DNA of 64,000 bases, from the NCBI GenBank assembly GCA_032622095.1, contig CP136069.1:166214394-166278393 (forward strand), in the 5' to 3' direction. Both the position numbers and the translations under genes were made by a program. The stretch is from Siphonodentalium dalli (lineage: Eukaryota > Mollusca > Scaphopoda > Gadilida > Siphonodentaliidae). Positions 35,001-42,054 of this stretch are shown piece by piece. The notes beneath the pieces are model-generated. The model saw only the letters and a program-made list of their open reading frames with translations, was not told the DNA's origin and did not search any database. How positions within the stretch are numbered: position 1 is the first letter of the stretch; each line of letters opens with the position of its first letter.

Positions 35001-36236
35001 TTGGGTAGAAACACGTTAGAGCACCTTAGAATTATGTTAGTTTTATGTCCTAATTGGCTGGGCTAACTTAGATCGTGTATGCAGAAAAGCAGATCGCTCA
35101 TTTCAATGCAGCAACTTTGAACCGGCTGTCGACGTAAACCACGTTAGAATTATGTTAGAAATCTGTCCTTTATTCTTTTCACCAACTCCTACTTATAAGA
35201 TTTAGCGGAATTCTCTAAGTCCGGCTTTCTAACGTCAGTGCACGTTAGAATTATGTTAGAAATCTGTCCTTTATACTTTTGATCAAGTCCTGTTTTATAA
35301 AATTTAGCGGAATTTTCTAAGTCAGACTTCTAACATCAGTGCACGTTAGAATTATGTTAGAAATCTGTCCTTATACTATTTACAGATCTACTTCTCCTTT
35401 TTTTAATTAGCGGAATTTTCTAAGTCCAACTAAGAAAATTTACTTATAAATGAGTAAAAAAAAAATTACTCTATTTTTACTCACGAATAAATTATTTTAT
35501 TGAAGAATATAAATCACAAATAATTTAAAGTACAGATTGCTAAGTATCATAATTATATATAGAACCTGCAGTTGTGAACCCATTCTGTTATTCAATAGTT
35601 TTATTTTAGTATCAAATTAAAATTTCTTCTTGAATCATGAATTTTGAAATCTTGAATCCTTATATTATATTAGTATCACGAAATAAATTCCAAATTCCTC
35701 ATTGGAAATTAAATCTACTTCCGGATTTTTAGATATAACATATATATGGCCTGTACTTCATATTATACAATGGTATATATAATATAAAACTACCAAAACC
35801 TGTGGCCAGACCTGATTAATCAGCTACTGATGATTACGAAACCTGATTACGAAACCAACAAAAACAATAATTTCTAGAGCACAAACAACACACAAAGGTC
35901 AAGCAGGGTACCCAACCAAAACATATTTTCGAAAAGCTGGGTACCCAACACACCAAAATTTAGCGACTATGACCCCCTTCATAAACTTCAACGTTATTAG
36001 TATATTACTATTACTAGTTAGTATTAGTCGTTCCAACAAATAAATTCCCTATTTTCGTGCAACAATTTGTTAAAGACAATTAAAACCCGCAAAAAGTCTG
36101 TATTGTATCATAGTATCACATACGCAAACTCACTATTGGCTAATTTGCTCACATCTTCAAGCGAAATTGAATCATTTTCACAAAATGCAACATGAATTTA
36201 AGTACTATTTACCTGAATTACCGGCGAGGAGTCCAT
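13910..36236 (-). CDS. UROD: uroporphyrinogen decarboxylase, complete, ten coding exons
   Basis: UROD removes the four acetate carboxyl groups of uroporphyrinogen III to give coproporphyrinogen III. It is a cytosolic homodimer in haem synthesis. Coding exons in gene order: 36213-36236, 32732-32843, 30461-30540, 29005-29103, 26069-26230, 25185-25349, 23676-23813, 21262-21362, 15928-15994, 13910-14074. They total 1113 nt (370 residues plus stop), against about 367 residues in the human enzyme. All introns are GT-AG and every phase joins. Visible signatures: [13 protein letters not shown] (Arg38 and Arg42), FSDILV (Asp87), GFSGAPWTLM, DSFAG (Ser221) and NLGHG (His341), the usual active-site positions. 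The residue aligned with human Tyr164 is Phe here (Phe165). The ATG has A at -3 and G at +4. Introns are packed with MITEs, hAT elements and duplications but leave the exons intact. Confidence 0.97.
14155..15380. repeat. composite repeat block in UROD intron 9
   Basis: A fragment of repeat H in reverse (14160-14225, 'GACACCGCCGCATTGAAATA') is followed by a series of SINE-like modules at 14330-15180. Each module has 'GGGGCATAACTC', 'TTCGAACTTGA' or a variant, 'ACCAAATT' and AAAGTTATCATCCGGA. The series ends with a CGGACGGACAGACC run. Another reverse H segment (15230-15380) closes the block, so two pieces of H flank the module series. Confidence 0.7.
15928..15994 (-). CDS. UROD: UROD exon 9
   Basis: Encodes [20 protein letters not shown] plus KE, matching the conserved 'TLQGNLDP' strand of UROD. 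The first base completes the Arg codon begun in exon 8. Acceptor TTCTACAG, donor GTGAAT. Confidence 0.96.
16018..16250 (+). repeat. dispersed repeat J, copy 2
   Basis: Matches 3444-3670, from 'AAAGATGCATAATCTGAATT' to GCGGATGAAGATGGATAACT. It lies 24 bp upstream of the acceptor of UROD exon 9. The 16250-16570 stretch after it holds nothing recognisable. Confidence 0.7.
16575..16958 (+). mobile_element. SINE-like element D ('ACTAGAGGTG … GGGTTGTATAAT')
   Basis: The element begins ACTAGAGGTGGGAGTGTCCC and contains one 'GGGATAACTCC … CATAATCGCAGGTGCACAGG' module. It then has a run of GGA-rich triplets and ends with the hairpin-like CCCGTAACTTTATTACGGG and TTGTATAAT. A longer copy with three modules is at 51628-52411, where its insertion site is defined. 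Fragments of the module occur at 25540-25830. Confidence 0.75.
17286..17752. mobile_element. intact 467-bp CACGGTG-ended element (family G)
   Basis: The TIRs CACGGTGGGGAATCA and TGATTCCCCACCGTG are perfect over 15 bp. The 5-bp flanks are identical (AGATA at 17281-17285 and 17753-17757). There is no coding capacity. The element defines the family G structure used to interpret 4204-8147. Its right part is included in the tandem duplication that starts at 17489. Confidence 0.85.
18032..18232. mobile_element. family C MITE head fused to a hairpin
   Basis: TAACCCTTTCATGATGAGAG begins a piggyBac-like MITE that is interrupted after 'CTCCCATAAGAAGCCTCACA'. It is followed by a long stem-loop, in which 'GAGTATGGATGCAAGTTGG' at 18131 is mirrored at 18205-18225, with a loop near 18170-18185. 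The same structure is in the second copy at 20854-21053. Confidence 0.65.
18782..20702. mobile_element. hAT transposon, non-autonomous, with exact 8-bp duplication
   Basis: The termini TAGTGTTGAAACGATTA and TAATCGTTTCAACACTA are perfect inverted repeats. They are flanked by GCGTTATG at 18774-18781 and 20703-20710. The corresponding empty site is at 17883-17892 in the other tandem copy, where GCGTTATG occurs once. Subterminal ACTAGTCGACTAGT motifs are clustered at both ends. The interior has higher G/C than its surroundings and no long transposase frame. Confidence 0.95.
20106..20312 (+). pseudogene. possible BED-finger remnant inside the hAT element
   Basis: A 68-residue open frame ends with [20 protein letters not shown] and TKHIE. 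A Cys near position 45, a following Leu and a His-x4-His pair recall the BED zinc finger that opens many hAT transposases. The Cys spacing (C-x3-C) is not canonical and nothing after it resembles a transposase. It may be a relic of the autonomous parent or chance. Confidence 0.25.
21262..21362 (-). CDS. UROD: UROD exon 8
   Basis: Encodes [20 protein letters not shown], then [13 protein letters not shown] and two bases of the next Arg codon. 'FAKD' and 'LDWT' match the conserved core of UROD. The acceptor is TGTTAAAG, with a short pyrimidine tract; the donor is GTTTGT. Confidence 0.96.
21641..22055. mobile_element. piggyBac-like element, TTAA-flanked, with a nested family C hairpin
   Basis: The left end TTAACCCTTTGAGTGTCAGG and the right end CTGGCACTGAAAGGGTTAA are inverted, with TTAA at 21641-21644 and 22052-22055. 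The outer sequence ('GATTTTTGTATCAACCCATA') matches the small element at 8624. The interior carries a family C hairpin (21690-21765) and unrelated A/T-rich sequence. Confidence 0.8.
22120..22345. repeat. foldback repeat in UROD intron 7
   Basis: 'GAGTGCAAAATACACTCATG', 'AACCATGTAAACAACATGG' and 'ATAATGAAAAT' on the left are mirrored by 'ATTTTCATTG', 'ACCATGTTGTTTCACAT' and 'GAGTATATTTTGCACTC' on the right. The arms are about 95 bp with several small gaps. No clear target duplication could be read. Confidence 0.65.
22670..23600 (+). repeat. degenerate tandem block of repeat family F
   Basis: The block begins with the family head (AAGTGTCAACGACACTGTAGC). It continues with about four divergent units carrying 'AAGTTTGGTGA', 'GGATTTAGTCATG', 'AAATCCAAGATGGCC' and 'GCCATGTTTTTC'. 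It ends with 'TTGACAGACGTACGCACG', 5-6 bp short of a T/A-rich tail. Apparent open frames here are repeat translations. Confidence 0.8.
23676..23813 (-). CDS. UROD: UROD exon 7
   Basis: Encodes [20 protein letters not shown], then [16 protein letters not shown] and [15 protein letters not shown] holds the conserved active-site Ser (Ser221). Acceptor CTATTGCAG, donor GTTAGT. Phase 0 on both sides. Confidence 0.97.
23845..24165 (+). mobile_element. family C fragment followed by the 3' end of a non-LTR retrotransposon
   Basis: A truncated family C MITE (23845-23910) runs directly into a frame reading [20 protein letters not shown], then SAFKTQQFK. This is the typical last segment of CR1/Jockey-like reverse transcriptase proteins. 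It is followed by a short 3' UTR and the tail 'AAGCGCTATATAATAAATAT' with ATT repeats, the usual end of these LINEs. It is a 5'-truncated dead copy. Confidence 0.75.
24331..24591. mobile_element. nearly complete family C piggyBac-like MITE
   Basis: TTAACCCTTTCATGATGGAA opens the element and CCAGTCATGAAAGGGTTA closes it. Two internal hairpins ('GAGTCTCCCATAGGGAGCCT' and 'GAGGCGCCCTATGGGCGACT') are separated by 'AAGATAAATATTGTTAGGCC'. The right TTAA has been changed by the adjoining hAT insertion (TTATCAGGCC). It is the best reference copy of family C in the window. Confidence 0.85.
24598..25141. mobile_element. 544-bp hAT-type element, 8-bp duplication ATCAGGCC
   Basis: The ends CAGGGTTCGCGCT and AGTGCGGACCCTG are inverted repeats with two mismatches. 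They are flanked by ATCAGGCC at 24590-24597 and 25142-25149. The subterminal regions carry repeated CATTTGGCAAA-type motifs in both arms, plausible transposase-binding sites. It was inserted at the very edge of the family C MITE in UROD intron 6. Confidence 0.92.
25185..25349 (-). CDS. UROD: UROD exon 6
   Basis: Encodes [20 protein letters not shown], then [20 protein letters not shown] and [15 protein letters not shown]. With exon 5 it forms the GFSGAPWTLM signature. The second residue after Met163 is Phe165, where the human enzyme has Tyr164. The stretch [10 protein letters not shown] is one residue longer than the human equivalent. Acceptor TTTCAG, donor GTCAGT. Confidence 0.97.
25540..25840 (+). 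repeat. module fragments of element D in UROD intron 5
   Basis: There are two copies of the 'GGGATAACT … CTCATAATCGCA … GTGCACAGGTT' module followed by 'GTGCCAAGTTTC'. Neither terminal feature of the element (the ACTAGAGGTG start or the TATAAT hairpin end) is present, so this is a fragment. Confidence 0.65.
26069..26230 (-). CDS. UROD: UROD exon 5
   Basis: Encodes [20 protein letters not shown], then [20 protein letters not shown] and [14 protein letters not shown]. 'LGYVF' and '[10 protein letters not shown]' match the family. Acceptor TTTTTTCAG, donor GTAAGT. The Gly-rich loop of the substrate pocket is split across the intron to exon 6. Confidence 0.97.
26400..27450. other. UROD intron 4 left part: repeat H and a LINE-like tail
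   Basis: Repeat H recurs at 26920-27180 ('GATCAGCTAATCATTTTC', 'GTAGTCATCTACTTCATG', 'TTCAATGCGGCGGGGCC'). At 27370-27450 'ACTTAAGCGTTTTAGAGCAC' … 'GCTATACAAAACTGTTATTT' with ATT repeats looks like the 3' tail of a non-LTR retrotransposon. The rest is A/T-rich without features. Confidence 0.5.
27518..28672. mobile_element. 1155-bp hAT-type element, 8-bp duplication ATTGTTAC
   Basis: The ends TAGAGATGGGCGGTA and TACTGCCCATCTCTA are inverted repeats. They are flanked by ATTGTTAC at 27510-27517 and 28673-28680. Subterminal TACCG/CGGTA motifs are clustered at both ends (27530-27580 and 28550-28650). No transposase is readable. The interior contains a 22-bp minisatellite. Confidence 0.94.
28299..28447 (+). 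repeat. 22-bp minisatellite inside the hAT element
   Basis: AAAGAGATGTGTGAATATCA plus TT repeats nearly seven times. Alternate later units carry AAATAGATG in place of AAAGAGATG, so the last expansion was probably of a two-unit block. Confidence 0.95.
29005..29103 (-). CDS. UROD: UROD exon 4
   Basis: Encodes [20 protein letters not shown], then [19 protein letters not shown] contains Asp87, equivalent to the catalytic Asp86 of the human enzyme. Acceptor CTATTCCAG, donor GTATGT. Confidence 0.97.
29492..29932. mobile_element. family A MITE in UROD intron 3
   Basis: The copy has two palindromic modules (29525-29615 and 29818-29912) around the middle segment with 'GCATAATCAAGGTGACTAAT'. The ends ('CAAGTCTGAATTTAGCATG' and 'CATGTTACATGTACC') are worn, so the duplication cannot be read. 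Confidence 0.75.
30175..30436. mobile_element. palindromic MITE B with extended arm
   Basis: The copy runs from TACAGTAATGCTCTAAATAA to 'TTATTTAGAGCATTACTGTA'. The left arm carries an extra copy of 'ATTTAGTCGGAAATATGGCT' … 'GGAAAGCTCTC', so the palindrome centre has been duplicated on one side. It ends 25 bp from UROD exon 3. Confidence 0.88.
30461..30540 (-). CDS. UROD: UROD exon 3
   Basis: Encodes (E)[19 protein letters not shown] and VAELTLQ. The Glu codon is split between exons 2 and 3. It completes the N-terminal signature [10 protein letters not shown]. Acceptor ATATTTCAG, donor GTATGT. Confidence 0.96.
30965..31140 (-). repeat. reverse LINE/SINE-type 3' tail
   Basis: Read on the minus strand this has 'AATGTAAGCGCTTTGATTTG' and 'TATAAATGCTATACAATATT' with ATT repeats, the same type of 3' end as at 23914-24165. 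The body is too short to classify. The G/C-rich stretch 31140-31260 ('CGCCGCCGCCAGCCATATTG') after it is a local GCC-repeat cluster. Confidence 0.5.
31985..32210 (-). mobile_element. tRNA-derived SINE-like element
   Basis: On the minus strand the element starts GTAGCCCAGTGGTTAGAGTG, a good pol III A box. About 45 bp later comes GAGATCGCACCCG in the B-box position, only a weak match. A tRNA-unrelated body continues to about 31985. It is not an intact tRNA gene, because the acceptor and anticodon stems do not close. Confidence 0.55.
32431..32536 (-). mobile_element. terminal fragment of the TAGTGTTGAAAC hAT family
   Basis: 'GACTAATCATTTCAACACTA' at the right edge matches the right TIR of the hAT element at 18782-20702. 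Upstream are clustered CGATTAGT/ACTAATCG motifs as in its subterminal region. The left end is missing. A family C MITE fragment (32537-32690) follows directly. Confidence 0.7.
32732..32843 (-). CDS. UROD: UROD exon 2
   Basis: Encodes [20 protein letters not shown], then [17 protein letters not shown]. The signature carries Arg38 and Arg42, which bind the substrate carboxylates in known structures. Acceptor CTGTTTTCCAG, donor GTACAT. A palindromic MITE sits only about 54 bp upstream of the acceptor. Confidence 0.97.
32897..33150. mobile_element. palindromic MITE B next to UROD exon 2, with ~35-bp flanking direct repeats
   Basis: The copy runs from TACAGTAATGCCCTAAGTAA to 'TTACTTAGGGCATTACTGTA', with the central 'GAGAGCTTTCCGATGAATGG' duplicated. 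The flanks 'ACTCTTATAATCATCCCTAA' plus 'TAAGGCTAAA' occur on both sides (32859-32890 and 33149-33179). That is far longer than a normal TA duplication. Confidence 0.88.
33230..34136 (+). repeat. array of SINE-like GGACGG modules in UROD intron 1
   Basis: There are five successive modules of 'GGGCATAACTCTGGTGAAAA', 'GAATTCGAACTTGACCTGT' and 'AAAGTTATCATC'. Three closing segments with GGACGCACGGAC-type runs and hairpins follow (near 33706-33735, 33886-33915, 34110-34136). The last hairpin is the same as at 7927. The repetition of complete modules and ends suggests tandem insertion of related units. Confidence 0.8.
34137..35138. other. UROD intron 1 interval with no feature seen
   Basis: This is A/T-rich sequence with short open frames only. 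I find no splice-bounded exon, RNA gene or element boundary. Confidence 0.5.
35139..35440 (+). repeat. ~101-bp tandem repeat, three units
   Basis: ACGTTAGAATTATGTTAGAA plus ATCTGTCC opens each unit (35140, 35242, 35342) and 'TTTAGCGGAATTTTCTAAGT' closes it. A weaker related unit begins near 35025. It lies about 0.8-1.1 kb downstream of the UROD start, in intron 1. Confidence 0.85.
36213..36236 (-). CDS. UROD: UROD exon 1 (start codon)
   Basis: Encodes MDSSPVIQ, then donor GTAAAT (minus strand, 36212 downward). The ATG at 36234-36236 has A at -3 and G at +4. The eight residues join in phase 0 to [10 protein letters not shown] of exon 2, the usual point where UROD homology starts. The exon is too short to find without the protein comparison. 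It is the only in-frame ATG exon with a matching donor that I found. Confidence 0.85.
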
Positions 36237-36380
36237 GCTTGTAATTTATTATTATCTCCCTTGGTCTGTTGACGTGTATTTACTTTCGATTTCCAAGCAG
36301 GTGCGCGTTCGATTTTCCGTTGACCCTCACTTTCGGAGAGATGCACTAAACTAGATTTTAAAAAAAACTTTATCCGACCC
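36237..36380 (-). promoter_or_regulatory. UROD: probable UROD 5' UTR and promoter region
   Basis: The region directly upstream of the UROD ATG is locally less A/T-rich and has 'AGTGAGGGTCAACGGAAAAT' and 'GAACGCGCACCTGCTTGG' on the minus strand. No TATA box is placed convincingly. The transcription start is not determined. Confidence 0.4.
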
Positions 36381-37200
36381 TTTATAAAGTTTGTCTAGTA
36401 AAACAGCATAATTAATGTATGTTTTCTGCCTAAGAAAATATTTATATGATCAGAAACGAAGCACATGACTCAAAATATCTCATCAGATAATATGATGATG
36501 GGCCCAGATCAATTAACTCATTATCCAATGACATGAACCCTATATGCGGAATGCCATCATGCATGCGTGGCGCCTATTTTATATTTGCATTATGTCACCA
36601 GTGCGAGTCACGGCCATTAACCACCGACTCGGTTAAAAAATCATCATCGTATACTACAGGCCCATATATCACTCATATTGTATATAAGGGGTATACAATG
36701 TACCATCATCGATCAACGTCGATGGTACCATGCATACGCCACAGGAAAATAATACTCAGTGGTGCTGGAACCCCGTGCGAAAAATGCTAATTTTCACTAA
36801 TTTCAGAAAAATGGAGTATTTTGTGGCTAAATTATGTTAGAAACATGGAAAAAAATCCACGAGGACACCAGACTGGAATTATCTACCCCCCCCCCCCCCA
36901 CAATAAAAACACAGATATCGCCTTTCGCTTTTGAAAAAAAAAGTTAAAATACGATGAGACCAAACGTTATGTAAGATATAACCTCGTGCTATACATGTAT
37001 ATACAAATTTTCCCTGCTCAATTGTCGTTTGACAAATTTCCAAAAGAACAACCATTCCTATAGACCTCAAACTCTTTTGATAACAAATTTAATTTTTGAG
37101 ACAGTGCATGCTAGGAGGTCTAAAATATAACATTGCTACTGTGCTATATATCTCATATATATATATATATACTATAGAGACCTTAAATGTGCATATAGTG
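36381..37200. other. intergenic interval, poly-C run and simple repeats
   Basis: It includes a C homopolymer at about 36886-36899 and an AT repeat at about 37157-37170. No gene or mobile element is recognised. Confidence 0.5.
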
Positions 37201-37224
37201 TCCTAAGTGCGACGTCAGAATACA

Positions 37225-37380
37225 GCGGCCATTTGAGCTTCCTTTTTGAGGTAGCTTGGTGTGGTATTGACGTCGGACTTCGAGTCGCAAGGCGCGCTCA
37301 CCGTCACGGGCCGGGGTTCGAATCCCACCCAATCCCAAAAAAAATTGCACCGTCTCAAAAATTAAATTTGCTTCTAAATA
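37225..37380 (+). mobile_element. tRNA-derived SINE head
   Basis: A perfect B box GGTTCGAATCC (37315-37325) and an A-box-like TAGCTTGGTGTGGTATTGA (37252) are about 60 bp apart, as in a pol III promoter of tRNA origin. The stem 'GACTTCGAGTCGCAAGGCGC' resembles a degenerate anticodon arm. An A-run and unrelated sequence follow. The tRNA cloverleaf is not intact, so a SINE is more likely than a tRNA gene. Confidence 0.6.
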
Positions 37381-37599
37381 TAGGCGCCTGGTGTGTTGTA
37401 TAGTCCCAAACATGTTCAAAGAGCAATGCTCGGCATGTTTCGGAGGGATAATATATACATTTCTATACGGTGCTATATCTCCTATACTAACGATGACATT
37501 TAGTAGCCCAGCACACCGATCTGTGGCACCAAACAACACTTGAGTAAATATGACGTATATTAGTGATACTGATGGTCGATGTGGACCTTGGGTGGTCCG

Positions 37600-37705
37600 A
37601 TCCACTGTCAATGCAGTCCATTCCGATCCGGTCCGGTGCAGGCTATCCCGGTCCAGTACATATCCATGCCTGGACCGGTCCAAAGTGGTCCCCCCGGTCC
37701 ACTTA
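37600..37705 (+). repeat. GGTCCGGT-rich repeat
   Basis: There is dense reiteration of GGTCCGG, CCGGTCC and GGTCCACTT. A related stretch in the opposite orientation starts the segmental duplication at 37935-38005 (AAGTGGACCGGACCGAAAAG). The two may be opposite ends or inverted relatives of one element. Confidence 0.6.
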
Positions 37706-37854
37706 TATATGTTAATGAATTGACCATTTTCTCAAACATGTTGCCCTATATATTAAAAAATATAGACCACATGGGTTATATGGTGGGGGTGGTGACATTT
37801 GTAGACGTTGTTTTCGTGGCATAAAATATTTGAATATTAACCTCTTGAACCCAT

Positions 37855-40715
37855 CAATACATCGTTGCTAATTGTATGTTGGGACAATTTAAATACGCAA
37901 TAAATTCGCGATAGTTAGCTCAATATAAAAAAAAGTGGACCGGACCGAAAAGTACCGGACCGGGGGTGTAAACCGGTTCAAAGCGGCCCAGTGGCACCCG
38001 GTCCGGACAAATGCGGGCTGCGCAGGGTGTGCCGATGGATTTAAATTTTAAATCCGGTCTGCCGGCAGCCATGTTTTTAACGAATTTCGGAAGATATACG
38101 GGAGGCTCCAATTTAACTAGAGCTTACCCGAAGATCCATATGAAGTTTGGTGATGATCGGATGAGAGATGTGCATGACCTGCAGCCATTGCAGGGTGTAC
38201 CGAAGGATTTAGTCATGCAAATAGGAAAATCCATGATGGCTGCGGGCAGCCATGTTTTTCCACCGAAACTCGTTCCAATTCTATAGCTCCCATCTGGAGC
38301 TGATTTTAAAAACGCCAGTAATTTTTCAAAACAATTATCCAATAAATGCTTTCTGCAGGGTGTGCCGATGCATGGTATGGGTGCCCTATTTGAACCCCTC
38401 TTGACGGCGGCCATTTTGGATCGGGGTGGGGTGTGTGTTCAAAAATATATATCAATGTTTGTTTTTTTTTCGAATAAGGAATGGAAGTCACCTTCGCACG
38501 ACAGAGTCGACAATATGAATGGACATTAATTATTAAAGACATGTGCATGTGCGCTTATTTCAGGAAGTAGATAGATCTAGATAGTCATGTACTCAGACCG
38601 ACACGCTGCAAATTACATGAAATCCTAAATATTGCGTGTAAGATTAATTAGTGTGACTGTTCCCTTATAACATATTATTGCAAATCAATATGTGGCGTGC
38701 CGCATGTGCGTTCTTGTATCTAGCCATGCACGTATCGTATTAGTAATTCACAGAAGAACACATAGTCGTCCACCCGTAAATATCAGATACACGCACTTGC
38801 AGATGTAAACTTCTTGTTACATCGATCGATCGATCGATCGATACGGTGGTCTCACTACTAATGTGGTACAGTCCAGAGATGGCTATATATTGCATGCAGC
38901 TTGCAGCATTGATAGACATGGCTTTTGTTCTTCAAAAAACTAAATATTTCATAAACAATTGAAGCTACATTGCATGTACATCTGTAAGCTATAGTGAATT
39001 CATCGAAAAGCTAAACACTATATATAGGATAACATCAGTTAGGTAAAAGTTTATGTGATTATTTTGTCACATATTATCTTTAGAATTTGCTCTTTTCAGT
39101 CTTGGAAAGTGTGTAATAAACAATAATCAATTGGTTTCGATGATTACGTGACACAATTCACTGGGGTGTGGGGCGGTCCCACTGGTAAAACCCTCGATCG
39201 TTCGCTCCGCTCACTATGGTTTTATAAGGGCCGGCTCCCATCGTGAATTATTTCAGGTAATAATCATCGAAAATTACTCTCTATATGTCGCTGCGTGTTG
39301 ACTGTTGAGTAGAGATAAACTTCGGCAAAACGCAACTGGTAATTTGGTCCAAGTATAGACTCATTGGTCAAGTATAGCGATGAGCTACGACATAACTAAC
39401 TATATGGCATCCATATATATAATACTCGTCGTCTGCGTGTGTAAATCGGTTAAGCTTTTGGCGTGTTTATAACTTTTCAGCCATTCGTCCAATGCAGCCC
39501 AAATTTGGAAAATACGATCTGACACATCATAGAATACGCCACGCAACTTTTCAGGCTGATCGTTAAAAAGACGGCCTGAGATACCGCACATTTTCGTGAT
39601 GGCGTTTCTGCAGTGTTAAGATGCATATATATGTCCTATATCAAGTGCATGATATATCTATGAGGTAGAGGTCTGCCGCTTGCGTTAGTAAACTGACGAA
39701 ATGCTATAGACCCGTCATTTTTGACGGGCAATCCCCTATAGCATAGTAACAATTATGACGACCAAAGTCTATCACAATAAAGCACACATATTATGCCATC
39801 GCTATACTGCTGTGGTGTGACTACAGCCAATGTCTAAAAACGATACTTCAATTATAATCACAATAAAATATTACTGAATCGGAACTACAATTTTCGGCGC
39901 ATGGCTGCATGTGCATTGATAGGTATTGTTATTTGCAATTTTCTGTTCTTCGTACTGCATACCATTGTTGGGTGATCAACCCTATACTCAGAATTAATTT
40001 AGTCAATATTGAAGTGTACACATAGGTGCGAGAAACAACTCATGCGATATGTAAAGACGAAGCGTTGCGCTGATAAACTTATACAATAAGACCAGTTATG
40101 GGATTATTGGAATGTATACGAATCCATAGCAAATAAAACTTAATAGGCGAATGGCGATAGTTATATATCATGCCATATCAGAGATTCTTGGCATCAGGAG
40201 ATTATGTGCAGTTCTGTGGAAAAGAAACTGCCGTCCGATCAATCACCTTAACCATTTCGTGGCCATAACATTTGTGAACGGTTGTTTCTGGACAAAAACG
40301 CCCGAGGATGGCCGATAATAAATGGCTGTTCTGTAGATTGCACCTAGCTAAATTAAATATCACACTCTGCATGGTAACGTTTGGGATGTGTACATTATGG
40401 GATTGCATATGCAAAGGTGTTTGCTTGATCACTACACTATATATCCAGACAGAAAGACTAGTCCCTGGTAGTACCCACCACCCTTTCCTAACAAGTGCAA
40501 CACCATGTGCACCAGCGTGGCATATGCCCCCGACGCTCAGTCTACAGAGAGTGGGCAATGGATGGACATCCAAGAAGTGGGTATCCTTAAACTGGGCTAT
40601 CAATACACCAAAAGCACAACCAAATCCGATGATCCTTTCCAATACATCGTTGCTAATTGTATGTTGGGACAATTTAAATACGCAATAAATTCGCGATAGT
40701 TAGCTCAATATAAAC
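37855..40715 (+). repeat. 2.7-kb segment (copy 1) flanked by ~73-bp direct repeats
   Basis: The direct repeat 'CAATACATCGTTGCTAATTG' … 'TTCGCGATAGTTAGCTCAAT' occurs at 37855-37927 and 40643-40715. The segment between (about 37928-40640) is duplicated at 44864-53170, where it is interrupted by two insertions. It contains a family F unit (38010-38400), an ATCG microsatellite (38822-38842) and non-repetitive sequence. The open frames are not conserved between copies. Confidence 0.9.
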
Positions 40716-40989
40716 AAGACAGTCAATGACTGTGGGGTCGCTCACCAGACTGCAAAGACTGATAAGACTGGGACTCTGGAGACCACAACAGTCAGAACTT
40801 TTCATAATCACTTTAAAAGAAGTAGATCTAAACAGGATATGTGGCCAAATTACCAAATGTACACTACTAGTTCTTGGCTCTGCCATACATATTTTAAGAA
40901 TTACTATGTTGTGAAATAGTTATGTCTCTGGCAATGCCCTTATTCGACTTTGTGATGCCATTTTCACAAATCTGTCACCCAAGGTAATT

Positions 40990-41580
40990 TCCTACTAAAT
41001 ATAAGCAAAATAGGCCATTTCATTCCTGCATAGAAGACGTATGATGAATTGCTATGGAGAGAAAGAGTAATGTAGCTGGCCTTGCACCTACTTGACCTGG
41101 TGACCCTGATTAAACAAATCTGAATCACACATCACCAAAGGAGCTTCAATATTAAATGTGAACTAAATAGAGCTGGTGGTTCTTTCAAAGAACACTTTTC
41201 AAGTTGCCAAATATGTTCTGGTGAAGTGGTGGGTGTGGGAGAGTTAAATGTCCTGTTGAAAGATTTGAACAATACATATGATAGATTGATGTTGTAATTG
41301 GGAATTAATGACCTCTAGCAGATCTCCAGGAAATGTTTATAAAAATGTCAGACTTCACTTGCAATTTTTAATATTTTGTGGAGTTATGTCCCTGCCCACA
41401 TTTGACCCAGTGACCTCATTTGAACAAATCTGAATGTGAGTCACCTGGGCAATATCCACACCAACTATGAACCCATTCGGTCTTATGGTTCCAGAGGAGA
41501 AGTTTAAAGAATTGTTGACGGACGGACGAGGAGTGATGACTATAGCTCCACCAGAGACTTTGTCTCAGGTGAGCCAAAAA
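40990..41580 (+). repeat. dispersed 'GACCTCATTTGAACAAATCTGAA' repeat (family K), copy 1
   Basis: The modules 'TGTAGCTGGCCTTGCAC', 'AACAAATCTGAATGTGAGTC' and 'ACACCAACTATGAACCCATT' are followed by GACGGACGGACGAGGAGTGA and 'CAGAGACTTTGTCTCAGGTG', the 3' end. The same end closes the second block at 44320-44863. The span 41581-42060 after it is A/T-rich with a C-run near 41600 and no feature. Confidence 0.75.
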
Positions 41581-42054
41581 CTATTGAAATTATAGAATGA
41601 CCCCCCCCCCACTTTGGATCCCAAAATGCAACATAATTCAAACTTTTTTAATGGAAGGGGAAGAACTCCATCTTTAATATATAGAGTTATTCCCCCTGCA
41701 TTGAAAATAATTTAGCTTTTTACTGCAATCTAGATGACAAAACTCTTTGGCAACTCAATAAAAACAACATGTCCACAGTTTATTATACTGGATAAGTTGA
41801 TAATACAATGTTTTGGAGCTTGCTCTTTCAAATGGTATATAATATGCCATATATTTTATATAATGTAATCTGGGGGTTAAAAAATTAAGTAGTTTACTAT
41901 TTTATATTCATTTTAGTCTATATAATTAATTTTGAGAAAACAAATTACATCTCATTGAACAAATCTGCTAATTCCACCCCTCAACCCATGGGGACATCCC
42001 TGCAAGAATAGGACATCTATGATTTATTGGATGCTTGTCTACATTTGCCTAACA

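Noticed and set aside
35829-35860. Hammerhead ribozyme core (CTGATGA … GAAAC)
   Set aside because: Only four bases separate the two core boxes, so stem II cannot form, and no flanking stem I/III pairing was found.
37252-37330. tRNA gene
   Set aside because: A and B boxes are present, but the acceptor and anticodon stems do not pair and no CCA-proximal closure is seen. A tRNA-derived SINE is the better reading.
40202-40672. 156-codon minus-strand open frame
   Set aside because: It overlaps a plus-strand frame in the same duplicated repeat and is interrupted in the second copy near 52800-52900, so the frame is not conserved.
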